Shown here: positions 1-6,162 of the stretch, piece by piece
How the letters are laid out: each line of letters begins with the position of its first letter
Numbering within the stretch: position 1 is the first letter of the stretch
NCBI GenBank assembly: GCA_047624005.1
Contig: JBLHPE010000102.1
Coordinates: forward strand, 1 to 9,540
Origin: Ascidiaceihabitans sp047624005
GTDB taxonomy: Bacteria > Pseudomonadota > Alphaproteobacteria > Rhodobacterales > Rhodobacteraceae
Direction of reading: 5' to 3'
Length of the DNA stretch: 9,540 bases
Position numbers and translations under genes: made by a program
The notes under the pieces: generated by a model
Told to the model about the DNA's origin: nothing
Database searches by the model: none
What the model saw: only the letters and a program-made list of their open reading frames with translations

Positions 1-21
1 TACAATGTTAGTCGTTTCCAT
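1..21 (-). CDS. 5' end of an unidentified gene, cut by the window edge
   Basis: Seven codons are visible, reading M-E-T-T-N-I-V, and then the window ends. The start is well supported: an AAGGAGA Shine-Dalgarno sequence sits 9 nt upstream of the ATG, the best ribosome binding site in the window together with that of HU. The gene lies downstream of the sugar transferase on the same strand, but about 260 bp of non-coding sequence separates them, so it probably has its own promoter. Its position suggests another polysaccharide gene, but this is only inference; seven residues are too few to name a family. Confidence 0.6.
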
Positions 22-281
22 GGTGGTGTATCTCCTTCGGTTGGGATGCTGTCTCACAACAACAATTCAACCAGATACGCCGCCAACCTTCAAACCGCCC
101 AAACACCAGATTCAGTCATAGCTCAAACTCAGCACGTAAAAATTAACTGAGAGTATTTTAACTGGAAATGCGAGGATTCTAACAAACTAAAAACGGGCTC
201 CGAACACCAAAAACAATTACACTTATATAGCGAATGTCCCTCGATTCGCGACACCAATACTCAGTTCCCCCATAGAGTGTT
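22..281 (-). other. AT-rich non-coding gap between the sugar transferase and the left-edge gene
   Basis: No ORF with family character lies here; a longer minus-strand reading frame covering 179-445 is a shadow of the sugar transferase. The gap is probably the leader and promoter region of the gene starting at 21. A weak promoter candidate on the minus strand has TTGAAG at 93-88, a 17-nt spacer and TTGAAT at 70-65, each 4 of 6 to consensus. A short inverted repeat (GCGAAT at 230-235 with ATTCGC at 244-249) lies just beyond the transferase stop, but no T-run follows it, so it is not a convincing terminator. Confidence 0.4.
31..37 (-). promoter_or_regulatory. Ribosome binding site of the left-edge gene
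   Basis: On the minus strand this reads AAGGAGA, a near-perfect Shine-Dalgarno sequence, with 9 nt to the ATG at 21-19. It is the main evidence that a real gene starts at the left edge. Confidence 0.7.
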
Positions 282-896
282 TCATTTCCGCCGACGAAAT
301 AAATTGCCAATGGTTTGAAACACCAAATCAAAATCGTAACATGTAGACTGATTGCGCTGATAAATAAGGTCCAAGCGGGCTTTGCGTGGAATGCAGATTT
401 CAGTATAAATTCGGCTCGTCTCCGCTGGACTGCTGCTGCGTGCAAGCAACTTGTCTTCGTGCTTGTGCATTCGGATCGTTGCTAAACCGGTAACACCGGG
501 TCTTGATTTCAATACTTCGCTATAAATTTCCGGAAATTGCTCAACGTACTGTCGTAGGGGGGGGCGGGGCCCAACAAAGCTAAGATCACCGCGTAGAATG
601 TTCCGCAATTGTGGGAATTCATCTAAACGCTTGGCCCTTAAGGTAGCTCCGATTGTCGTGATGCGACCATCTTTTTCAGGGCCAGAAACGCCTGAATCTG
701 TCTGGACAATTGTCATGGTCCGAAACTTCCATAAGCCAAAGGATTCTTCCGGGGATTTCATACGCTCAGCGACATAAAAAAGCGGGCGGCCCTGTTTGAC
801 TAGAATATAGACAATCAAATACAAAATAGCGGGCCCAAGGATGATTACCAAAAGGCACCCAAAGAAAATGTCGAAGATACGTTTGCGCCAAGTCAT
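282..896 (-). CDS. Priming sugar-phosphate transferase (bacterial sugar transferase family)
   Basis: This 204-residue protein belongs to the monotopic phosphoglycosyl transferase family (the PglC/WbpL-like catalytic domain). The family moves a sugar 1-phosphate from a nucleotide sugar to undecaprenyl phosphate at the inner face of the cytoplasmic membrane, the first step of polysaccharide repeat synthesis. Visible features are an N-terminal KRIFD motif and hydrophobic membrane segment (about residues 6-33), KFRTM (57-61), the catalytic-region block LDEFPQLRNILRGD (91-104, with the Asp-Glu pair at 92-93), VGPRP (108-112) and RPGVTGLA (132-139). The length is typical of the minimal family. An in-frame ATG at 920 would add 8 residues. 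I chose 896 because that ATG overlaps the upstream epimerase stop as ATGA, the usual sign of translational coupling. A C8 run lies within the VGPRPPL codons. The donor sugar cannot be read from the sequence. Confidence 0.93.
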   Translation of the reverse strand: MTWRKRIFDIFFGCLLVIILGPAILYLIVYILVKQGRPLFYVAERMKSPEESFGLWKFRTMTIVQTDSGVSGPEKDGRITTIGATLRAKRLDEFPQLRNILRGDLSFVGPRPPLRQYVEQFPEIYSEVLKSRPGVTGLATIRMHKHEDKLLARSSSPAETSRIYTEICIPRKARLDLIYQRNQSTCYDFDLVFQTIGNLFRRRK

Positions 897-1738
897 CCTG
901 CGGATACTGCCTTTTTCCATTCAGCTACCATAGACGATGGCAAACTGTGTTCTTCGGTAAATGTCACATATTGCTGAAGTCGCTTGGTATCCAAGGTGAC
1001 GTCGGCGATTGTTTGAGGAGTGGCTGACGTCATTGTGTAATCCAAACCTGCGCTATCCAACAACTCGTTCATGTGGACACTCTCGGGCGCAGCAACATTT
1101 AGGATCGACGGCAATTCATCGTGGGACGCCAACTCTAGTAATATTCTAGCAAGGGTCGCTGGCCCTATGTAGCTGCGTTTGGGTGTTGTATTGTTTAGTA
1201 ACTGTTCGATTTTCATTTCCGGATGCCAGTTGCCCAAAATTGCATCCGCTCCAGCCACATTCCCTATTCGTAAAATCGTGGATGTCTGGCTATGTTGCAA
1301 CGCCATATCCTCCATTTCGACTTTTGCACGCGCGTAGTCAGACAGTGGTGCCGTCGGACAATTTTCATCCAATCGGCCAGTTTGCTTGCCATACACGGCC
1401 GCAGTAGAGGTCAGAAATACACGGTCTATTTTTGCAATTTTCGCCGCGTTCAAGCAGGTCTCGGCCAAAAGTAAATTCTGTCCAAGCGATCCGTTTTTTG
1501 AATGCGGAGTGACGCCAGCAAGGCAGATTACCGCAGTAGCCCCGTGTATTATTTCAACCAAATTGTCAGAGTGCCTTAATAAATCTAGCGATTTGTAGCC
1601 TTCAAGCTGTGAACGGGAATGCCAAATTGTATTTGAAATTGGCCAAAACGGACGGATTAGCTGACCCAAACGGCCTGATGCACCCAAAATGACAAATTTG
1701 GGTGGTTCAGCGGGGCGTATTGTTTGCATTCTGGGCAT
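893..1738 (-). CDS. NAD-dependent epimerase/dehydratase (extended SDR)
   Basis: From the ATG at 1738 this is a 281-residue short-chain dehydrogenase/reductase-type enzyme, probably acting on a nucleotide sugar in the cytoplasm. The Rossmann NAD(P)-binding motif GASGRLG is at residues 19-25. The catalytic triad is complete: Ser/Thr in LTSTAAVYG (109-117) and YARAK with Tyr135 and Lys139. It is somewhat shorter than classic UDP-sugar 4-epimerases (about 310-340 residues). It overlaps the downstream sugar transferase by 4 bp, so the two products are likely made together and may act on the same sugar, as in known epimerase-priming transferase pairs. The start is uncertain: a TTG at 1750 (285 residues), ATG 1738 and ATG 1729 are all in frame, none with a good Shine-Dalgarno sequence. 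The exact reaction (4-epimerase, dehydratase or reductase) cannot be told. Confidence 0.88.
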   Translation of the reverse strand: MPRMQTIRPAEPPKFVILGASGRLGQLIRPFWPISNTIWHSRSQLEGYKSLDLLRHSDNLVEIIHGATAVICLAGVTPHSKNGSLGQNLLLAETCLNAAKIAKIDRVFLTSTAAVYGKQTGRLDENCPTAPLSDYARAKVEMEDMALQHSQTSTILRIGNVAGADAILGNWHPEMKIEQLLNNTTPKRSYIGPATLARILLELASHDELPSILNVAAPESVHMNELLDSAGLDYTMTSATPQTIADVTLDTKRLQQYVTFTEEHSLPSSMVAEWKKAVSAG

Positions 1739-1854
1739 ATTAGCAGCCAATATCGCTTATTACATAAAGATCCAATGTTTTGATTGACGCCGAATCACAT
1801 AAAGCAGACAAGCAAATGGTTCATAAAACGAAGTTTTATAGAAGTGGGTTGTCC
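1739..1854. promoter_or_regulatory. Divergent promoter region between the epimerase and export genes
   Basis: The two polysaccharide transcription units start back to back here, so promoters for both directions should lie in this stretch. No strong sigma-70 pair is visible. The best minus-strand candidate is TTGGAT (1775-1770), 17 nt, TATTGG (1752-1747), about 3 of 6 in each box. Alternative TTG starts at 1750 (minus) and 1780 (plus) would leave only about 29 bp for two promoters, which argues for the later starts chosen here. Confidence 0.35.
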
Positions 1855-2964
1855 ATGCTTTTAAATTTGAAACACTTGGCGCTGGCGTTTTTTGTCATGC
1901 TTGTTGCGGGATGTGCAGTCTTGCCTCGTGGTGCCGCCGTTGATAGCGAGATATTAAAAGAAGTTGATGAGCCAGGCGCTGAATTTGCAATTTACCCAGT
2001 CACACGTTCCTTTTTACCAAGCTTACAAGAATGGCCGCGCGTAGCCGGCCGTAGGTATCAATGGATTGGCCATACTCACGGCTCTAAAGTGTCGGTTATT
2101 CAAGCGGGCGATATGGTGAACTTGCGAATTTGGGACAGTGAAGAAAATTCATTGTTGACCAGCCCGGGACAGCCAGCCAGTGATCTAAACGGAAATCTTG
2201 TATCACCAAATGGCACTATTTTTGTGCCCTACATTGGTAAGGTTAAGGTTTCCGGCAGGACAGCTGATAGCGCCAGAACTGCAATTCAACGCAGCCTGGA
2301 AGCCATTTCGCCATCTGCTCAGGTGCAGCTTACTGTCGTGCCAGGCCGGTCGAGTACAGTTGATTTGGTTGGTGGGGCGCGGAAACCGGGAAATTTTCCG
2401 ATGGAAGGCACAGATTTCTCAGTTCTAAGTCTTATTGCCGCTGGCGGAGGGGTTCAGTCCAATCTGGCAAACCCTCAAATCCGTCTTGTGCGCGGGCATG
2501 AGATTTACGGAACCTCCATTGATGTTTTATATGATAATCCGAAGTTAGATACGCGGTTGCGTGGTGGCGACAAGGTGATCATCGAAAAAGACGAACGTTA
2601 TTTCCTTTCGCTTGGTGCCGCAGGTTCTGAGGCACTACATCCCTTCACAAAAAGCGAAGTTTCCGCAATGGATGCTTTGTCCATTGTTGGTGGCGTTAAC
2701 GATAGTCGTGGCGATTTACAGGGTATCCTGATTTTACGGGAATACCCTAATTCTGCGGTACGGCCCGGTGTGCGTGGTCCACGCGAAACGCGGGTTGTTT
2801 TTACGATTGATTTAACCAGTTCAGATGGTTTGTTTTCCGCGCGTAACTTTAGCATCCAAAACAAAGACCTAGTTCTCGTGACGGAAAGTCCAATCAACAA
2901 CACTAGAACGATATTGGGATTGATCGGATCAGCCTTTGGTTTGGCAAATGTGATTTCAAACTAG
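1855..2964 (+). CDS. Wza-like polysaccharide export outer-membrane lipoprotein
   Basis: This is an outer-membrane polysaccharide export (OPX/Wza family) protein of 369 residues that would form the exit channel for exported polymer. A lipoprotein signal peptide opens the protein: a short Lys/His-containing n-region, a hydrophobic stretch and the lipobox LVAGC ending at Cys20. The polysaccharide export domain spans about 84-165 (GDMVNLRIWD, GTIFVPYIGKVKVSG). Two SLBB-type domains follow at about 167-245 (VDLVGGARKPGNFPM) and 250-340. A hydrophobic C-terminus (about 352-367) could serve as the membrane-spanning helix seen in Wza. Upstream in-frame starts exist (TTG 1780, ATG 1816) but would put 13-25 extra residues before the signal peptide; a weak GTGGG lies 6 nt before the ATG at 1855. 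It is divergent from the epimerase-transferase pair and its stop is 3 nt from the stop of the convergent glycosyltransferase. Confidence 0.92.
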   Translation: MLLNLKHLALAFFVMLVAGCAVLPRGAAVDSEILKEVDEPGAEFAIYPVTRSFLPSLQEWPRVAGRRYQWIGHTHGSKVSVIQAGDMVNLRIWDSEENSLLTSPGQPASDLNGNLVSPNGTIFVPYIGKVKVSGRTADSARTAIQRSLEAISPSAQVQLTVVPGRSSTVDLVGGARKPGNFPMEGTDFSVLSLIAAGGGVQSNLANPQIRLVRGHEIYGTSIDVLYDNPKLDTRLRGGDKVIIEKDERYFLSLGAAGSEALHPFTKSEVSAMDALSIVGGVNDSRGDLQGILILREYPNSAVRPGVRGPRETRVVFTIDLTSSDGLFSARNFSIQNKDLVLVTESPINNTRTILGLIGSAFGLANVISN

Positions 2965-2967
2965 CGT

Positions 2968-4221
2968 CTAATCTAAAGGCATTGCGATGCGCTTACTTTC
3001 GGGTACCAGCGCGTTGATCTGCCTTAGATGCTCCGGCAGGCACACGGTCAAAAAGTCATAAGTTTTGACGACGTGGTTGCGGGCGTTGGGGCCGATGTGC
3101 GCATAGACGGAAGGATTTTCCAGCAGGTCAGTTACTTGTACGGCCAATGCCTCTGGATCAAAGAAATCGACCAATAGACCTGTCTCACCGTGGGTGATCG
3201 CCTCGCGAACTGGGGCGACGTCACTGGCCACAATTGTGGATTGCATCGACATCGATTCCAGCAATGACCAAGACAACACAAACGGCATGGTCAGATAGAT
3301 GTGGCAACTGCTGACCTGGATTATTTTTTGATAGTCTTCAAAGGGAACCTGCCCCAAAAAGTGAACTTTATCCCAATCGACATTGGCGCCGACCTCGGCC
3401 TCCATCTGCCCGCGCAAACCACCCGCATGTTTTGATTTACCTCCATATGAGGTGTCATTGCCGCCGATGATCAGAAATCGGACATTTGGCCGTGCGGCCT
3501 GAATTTTGGGAAGGGCGCGCATGAATTGATGAAAACCGCGCGTGGTTTCCAAATTTCGGGCCATAAAGGTGACGATCTCGTCTTCACGGGTGATAGGTCT
3601 ATCAAGCCGCCCAAGGGTAAGTTCAACGGATGGATTTGGTAACATATCTTCTGTTCGGATGCCGTCGTGACACACATAGACGCGGTCGTGGAAGCTTTTG
3701 GGGAAACGGTCACGTTGCCAATACGTCGGGCAATGGCCCAAATCTACAACTTCAATATTCACCAACGGAACGGCATTGTGCGCGGCCATTAGGTAAGGGG
3801 CATGTTCGGAAACGGGGCTTTCTGGGTCAAAGCCAACGGGGCCACCATTTGTGCTGTAGAAATATTCGAAAAACCCGATAACGGGGACATCGGGGTAAAT
3901 TTCCTTGATGAAGGTCAATTCGCCCCATCCTACATGCCCGATGATAATGTCCGGCGTGAATCCTTCGTCGCGTAGCTTTTTGGCAGCTTGGGCCGCACCG
4001 AATCCTGATCCAGTCGCGTTCTCCCAAGTGCGCGTAAGGCCATATGCCTTCTCGTTCGCGACGTGATGAGGTTTGTAAATCACGGTCTTAACCCCAACGA
4101 AAGCGGGTGGTTTTTTGCGTTGGGTTAGAAATACGATCTCGTGTTCTTTTTTGTTGGCCAGCCATTGGACCAGTTCCCGATATTGACCAGGCATGTTTTG
4201 ATGGACGAAAAGGAACTTCAT
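2968..4221 (-). CDS. GT4-type glycosyltransferase
   Basis: This 417-residue cytoplasmic glycosyltransferase has two Rossmann-like halves (GT-B fold, CAZy GT4 style). It would transfer a sugar from a nucleotide donor onto a growing lipid-linked glycan. The N-terminal acceptor half opens with MKFLFVHQNMPGQYREL. The C-terminal donor half contains MARNLETTRGFHQFMRALP (219-237), the strand FLIIGG (249-254) and the sugar-nucleotide site block FVLSWSLLESMSM...ASDVAPVREAITHGETGLLVDF (314-353). In the usual EX7E motif the second Glu is kept (Glu322), but the residue eight before it is Phe314 rather than Glu or Asp. I recall PFVLSWSLLE-type sequences in related glycosyltransferases, so this may be a subfamily trait. 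The gene has only a weak ribosome binding site. It lies 47 bp downstream of the thioredoxin-fold gene and converges on the export gene. Confidence 0.9.
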   Translation of the reverse strand: MKFLFVHQNMPGQYRELVQWLANKKEHEIVFLTQRKKPPAFVGVKTVIYKPHHVANEKAYGLTRTWENATGSGFGAAQAAKKLRDEGFTPDIIIGHVGWGELTFIKEIYPDVPVIGFFEYFYSTNGGPVGFDPESPVSEHAPYLMAAHNAVPLVNIEVVDLGHCPTYWQRDRFPKSFHDRVYVCHDGIRTEDMLPNPSVELTLGRLDRPITREDEIVTFMARNLETTRGFHQFMRALPKIQAARPNVRFLIIGGNDTSYGGKSKHAGGLRGQMEAEVGANVDWDKVHFLGQVPFEDYQKIIQVSSCHIYLTMPFVLSWSLLESMSMQSTIVASDVAPVREAITHGETGLLVDFFDPEALAVQVTDLLENPSVYAHIGPNARNHVVKTYDFLTVCLPEHLRQINALVPESKRIAMPLD

Positions 4222-4268
4222 ATTTTTAACTCAACCCATAGGTCTGCTTTGAAATGAACAACATTCAC

Positions 4269-4670
4269 TTACGCTGCGAGGGCGGCATCTAAAAGCGCAC
4301 GCATCTTCCGCTCGTAAGGTTCATTTACCATACGGGTCACTTCGACACCCTTTTTCATAACAATAAGGGTGGAGTGTCGTTTGACCTTTAGACGGCTGGC
4401 CATAACAGATTGCCCGTAGTGATCCCAATTCACATCAACAAATGTGAGATTCCTATAGTCAGAGTTCTGCCCAACCAATTGCGCAATCAGCTCAAGGTTT
4501 TGATTGCAAGTCAGGGACCAACTGGCGCGAAAATTTAAGATTACGGTTTGATCAGATTGTTTCAGTCCATCCCAAGCGGCGGGTGTGTAAGGAATGAATG
4601 AATAGGCATGCGCTGAAATTGGCAAAAATAGTGATGTGGCCGAGGCCATCAAAAAGTTGCGGCGGTTCAT
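4269..4670 (-). CDS. Tat-exported thioredoxin-fold protein with a degenerate active site
   Basis: This is a 133-residue periplasmic protein. The N-terminus MNRRNFLM, then a hydrophobic stretch and AHA at 20-22, looks like a twin-arginine signal peptide with a cleavage site. The mature part resembles thioredoxin-like or DsbD C-terminal domains: strand TVILNFRASW (42-51), then S-L-T-C (52-55) where a CxxC redox motif is expected, then VDVNWD (78-83) and VKRHSTLIVMKKG (96-108). The first redox Cys is Ser52, only Cys55 remains, and the usual cis-Pro before the Thr is Ser100. Dithiol oxidoreductase activity is therefore doubtful; a binding, chaperone or monothiol role is possible. I recall related Roseobacter proteins that keep CxxC but also have RRSTL, so the Ser100 change may be a family trait. 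A GGAG ribosome binding site lies 6 nt before the ATG. Confidence 0.8.
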   Translation of the reverse strand: MNRRNFLMASATSLFLPISAHAYSFIPYTPAAWDGLKQSDQTVILNFRASWSLTCNQNLELIAQLVGQNSDYRNLTFVDVNWDHYGQSVMASRLKVKRHSTLIVMKKGVEVTRMVNEPYERKMRALLDAALAA

Positions 4671-4686
4671 CTAAAGCTCCGGCGTG

Positions 4687-4714
4687 AATACAATTGGGTA
4701 AGACTAGTTAACAA
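4687..4714 (-). promoter_or_regulatory. Candidate sigma-70 promoter for the thioredoxin-fold gene
   Basis: On the minus strand TTGTTA (4714-4709), a 16-nt spacer and TGTATT (4692-4687) each match 4 of 6 consensus bases, ending about 16 nt before the ATG. The GGAG ribosome binding site lies between this and the start. No terminator is visible after the upstream transporter, so read-through from it is equally possible. Confidence 0.3.
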
Positions 4715-4738
4715 AATGGGCGATGATAAGGACGACAA

Positions 4739-5608
4739 TTAGATTTTTCTTTGGCGTGACAGTTGTACCGCCAAAATACCTACTGCGATAATAGTAACGC
4801 CGATGACGTCGAATAAGCCCAATTTTTCCCCTAAAATGGCAGCCGCAATTGCGACGCCAAAAAACGGGTTCAAAAAATGGAAGGTGGCTGCGCGCACTGC
4901 CCCAATTCGTTCTACCAATTTGAACCAGATCCAAGTTGCAAACAGTCCGGGGGCCAGCGTCGTATAGATAAAGGCAATGATCAGCGGGCTGCTCAGGGTC
5001 ACATCGATAGTTTCAGTCGCCCCCGAGACAACAGCCAAGATCGCGCTGCCGACCAACATTTGCAATCCTACGATCATAAGTAGATTGCCACCAGTGGATG
5101 CGTTTCGCATCGAAAGCGTGGCCACGGCCAACGCAATCGCAGCAATTATACAAAGGAAGATGCCGCGAATATCAATGCCTGCTTCAATGCGTGACGTCAT
5201 GATCATCGTGACACCTATGATCCCTAGGGCTAGCCCAAATATTCCGAACAGGGGCAGACGTTCACGAAAAATAAGCCAGCTGGCCAACGCAACCATTAAG
5301 GGCATGCTAGAGGCTATGATGGACGCCACTGACGCCTCAATAGTTTGCATCGCAAAGAAGTTTAACCCAAGATAAAGCGCGTTTTGGCACAGCCCAAAAA
5401 CAAACGTGGCTTTCCATTGATCCCGCGAAAGGCGCATGGATTGGCCCAGTGCCCATGCGATGGCGATACCGATAAGACCGGACAGAAGAAACCTAAGCGC
5501 AAGCGATGCCAAAGGCGGCGCATCCGCTACGATGATGCGGGCTGATGTAAAGGCTGAGGACCAGATAAGAGCAAACAAGAGCCCCATCCCGATTGCGCGT
5601 AAATCCAT
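4739..5608 (-). CDS. EamA/DMT-superfamily transporter
   Basis: This is a 289-residue inner-membrane protein of the drug/metabolite transporter superfamily, built as two EamA repeats of about five helices each (roughly residues 5-135 and 147-283). N-terminal landmarks are LIWSSAFTSARIIV (14-27) and PPLASLALRFLLSGLIG. The second repeat ends in LNPFFGVAIAAAILGEKLG, the conserved proline-glycine-glutamate region of this family. The last residues SRQRKI form a positive tail expected on the cytoplasmic side. Length and topology are standard. Members export or import amino acids, nucleosides, metabolites or drugs, and the substrate cannot be inferred here. An AGGG element lies about 9 nt before the ATG. 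The gene begins about 75 bp after the HU terminator, so it should have its own promoter. No terminator separates it from the thioredoxin-fold gene 68 bp downstream. Confidence 0.92.
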   Translation of the reverse strand: MDLRAIGMGLLFALIWSSAFTSARIIVADAPPLASLALRFLLSGLIGIAIAWALGQSMRLSRDQWKATFVFGLCQNALYLGLNFFAMQTIEASVASIIASSMPLMVALASWLIFRERLPLFGIFGLALGIIGVTMIMTSRIEAGIDIRGIFLCIIAAIALAVATLSMRNASTGGNLLMIVGLQMLVGSAILAVVSGATETIDVTLSSPLIIAFIYTTLAPGLFATWIWFKLVERIGAVRAATFHFLNPFFGVAIAAAILGEKLGLFDVIGVTIIAVGILAVQLSRQRKI

Positions 5609-5682
5609 GCTTGGTGCCCTGCCTAATTTCTTGATGGAACTTCTCTGAAAACCCTGAAGGCTTCAAGGTGGTAAAGCGAAAC

Positions 5683-5712
5683 AAAAAGGGCCGCCAAATT
5701 GACGACCCTTTT
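5683..5712 (-). terminator. Intrinsic terminator of the HU gene
   Basis: Reading the minus strand, a 12-bp stem (AAAAGGGTCGTC pairing with GGCGGCCCTTTT, three G-T pairs) closes a 5-nt AATTT loop and runs into TTTTTGTTT. It starts 22 nt after the HU stop codon. The A-tract on the other arm gives a T-tract on the plus strand, so it could also stop transcription in the opposite direction. Confidence 0.88.
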
Positions 5713-5734
5713 CTAACTCATACGACGTGAAGGC

Positions 5735-6022
5735 TTAGCCGTTCACGCTGTCTTTCAAAGCTTTCGCGATTGTCATTTTGACAACTTTGTCGGCTTCTTT
5801 TTGGAACTGTTCGCCAGTTGCAGGGTTACGTACCATGCGCTCTGGACGTTCACGGCAATAGATTTTGCCTACGCCAGGAAGTGTCACAGCGCCGCCGCCG
5901 GAAACTTCGCTGGTGATTAGGTTACAAACCGCGTCTAGCGCTGCGCCTGCTGCTTTTTTGTCCGCGCCCATTTCTTCAGCCAGTGCGGCGACGAGTTGGG
6001 TTTTTGTCATTGGTTTTGCCAT
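5735..6022 (-). CDS. hup: HU-family nucleoid DNA-binding protein
   Basis: This 95-residue histone-like protein binds DNA as a dimer and bends or compacts the nucleoid. The N-terminal helical part (MAKPMTKTQLVAALAEEMG, with Lys-rich ADKKAAGAALDAV) is the dimerisation region. VTLPGVGKI (residues about 51-59) leads into the beta arm, and RNPATGE (about 69-75) is the HU/IHF arm-tip signature with the intercalating proline. The C-terminus VVKMTIAKALKDSVNG resembles alphaproteobacterial HU. An ATG at 6112 in the same frame would add 30 residues unlike any HU. The start at 6022 is fixed by a GAAGGAGA ribosome binding site 7 nt upstream and by normal HU length. It is a single-gene unit: a strong terminator follows and about 140 bp of non-coding sequence with repeats precedes it. 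Confidence 0.95.
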   Translation of the reverse strand: MAKPMTKTQLVAALAEEMGADKKAAGAALDAVCNLITSEVSGGGAVTLPGVGKIYCRERPERMVRNPATGEQFQKEADKVVKMTIAKALKDSVNG

Positions 6023-6029
6023 TTTCAGG

Positions 6030-6037
6030 TCTCCTTC
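6030..6037 (-). promoter_or_regulatory. Ribosome binding site deciding the HU start
   Basis: The minus strand reads GAAGGAGA, 7 nt before the ATG at 6022. It rejects the longer in-frame start at 6112 and fits a highly expressed gene. Confidence 0.8.
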
Positions 6038-6063
6038 GTCCGCCCGATGTTGGGCCTCATGTT

Positions 6064-6097
6064 CGGAATGTAACGGAATGTTGTGTGCGAACACAAC
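6064..6097. repeat. Inverted repeat plus tandem direct repeats upstream of HU
   Basis: A perfect 7-bp inverted repeat (GTTGTGT at 6080-6086, 4-nt loop, ACACAAC at 6091-6097) sits next to two direct copies of CGGAATGT (6064-6071 and 6074-6081) spaced exactly 10 bp apart, one helical turn. This arrangement in the promoter region of HU looks like an operator for a DNA-binding regulator. No regulator is identified. Confidence 0.55.
6068..6096 (-). promoter_or_regulatory. Candidate HU promoter
   Basis: On the minus strand TTGTGT (6096-6091) is followed by 17 nt and TTACAT (6073-6068). Each box has 3 of 6 matches, but they are the strongest consensus positions (TTG; T....AT). Transcription would start near 6061, giving a leader of about 38 nt that contains the ribosome binding site. 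The -35 box lies inside a perfect inverted repeat. Confidence 0.35.
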
Positions 6098-6162
6098 GAA
6101 TAGTGGGACCAAAACACTCTAAAATATGAGATTTATGCATTTTGGGCCCCTTTTTTTCGGTT

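Noticed and set aside
190..206. GC-rich patch next to a T-run on the minus strand, a possible terminator after the sugar transferase
   Set aside because: The stem would be only about 3 bp (CGG-AGC-CCG), too weak to call.
179..445. 88-residue minus-strand ORF with a hydrophobic stretch
   Set aside because: It overlaps the 3' half of the sugar transferase in another frame, and that gene's motifs and C-terminus are clearly in their own frame.
1780..1854. Longer export protein from TTG 1780 or ATG 1816
   Set aside because: Both add residues before a normal lipoprotein signal peptide and crowd the divergent promoter region. ATG 1816 remains possible.
4977..5375. 132-residue plus-strand ORF
   Set aside because: It lies antisense within the EamA transporter, whose ten-helix pattern explains the sequence; it has no recognisable domain or ribosome binding site.
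6023..6112. 30-residue N-terminal extension of HU from an upstream ATG
   Set aside because: The extension is unlike HU proteins, whereas ATG 6022 has a strong ribosome binding site and gives normal HU length.
6141..6157. GGGCCCC followed by seven T on the plus strand, resembling a terminator
   Set aside because: The palindrome has no loop and so cannot form a hairpin, and no plus-strand gene reads into it; on the minus strand the run is A, not T.
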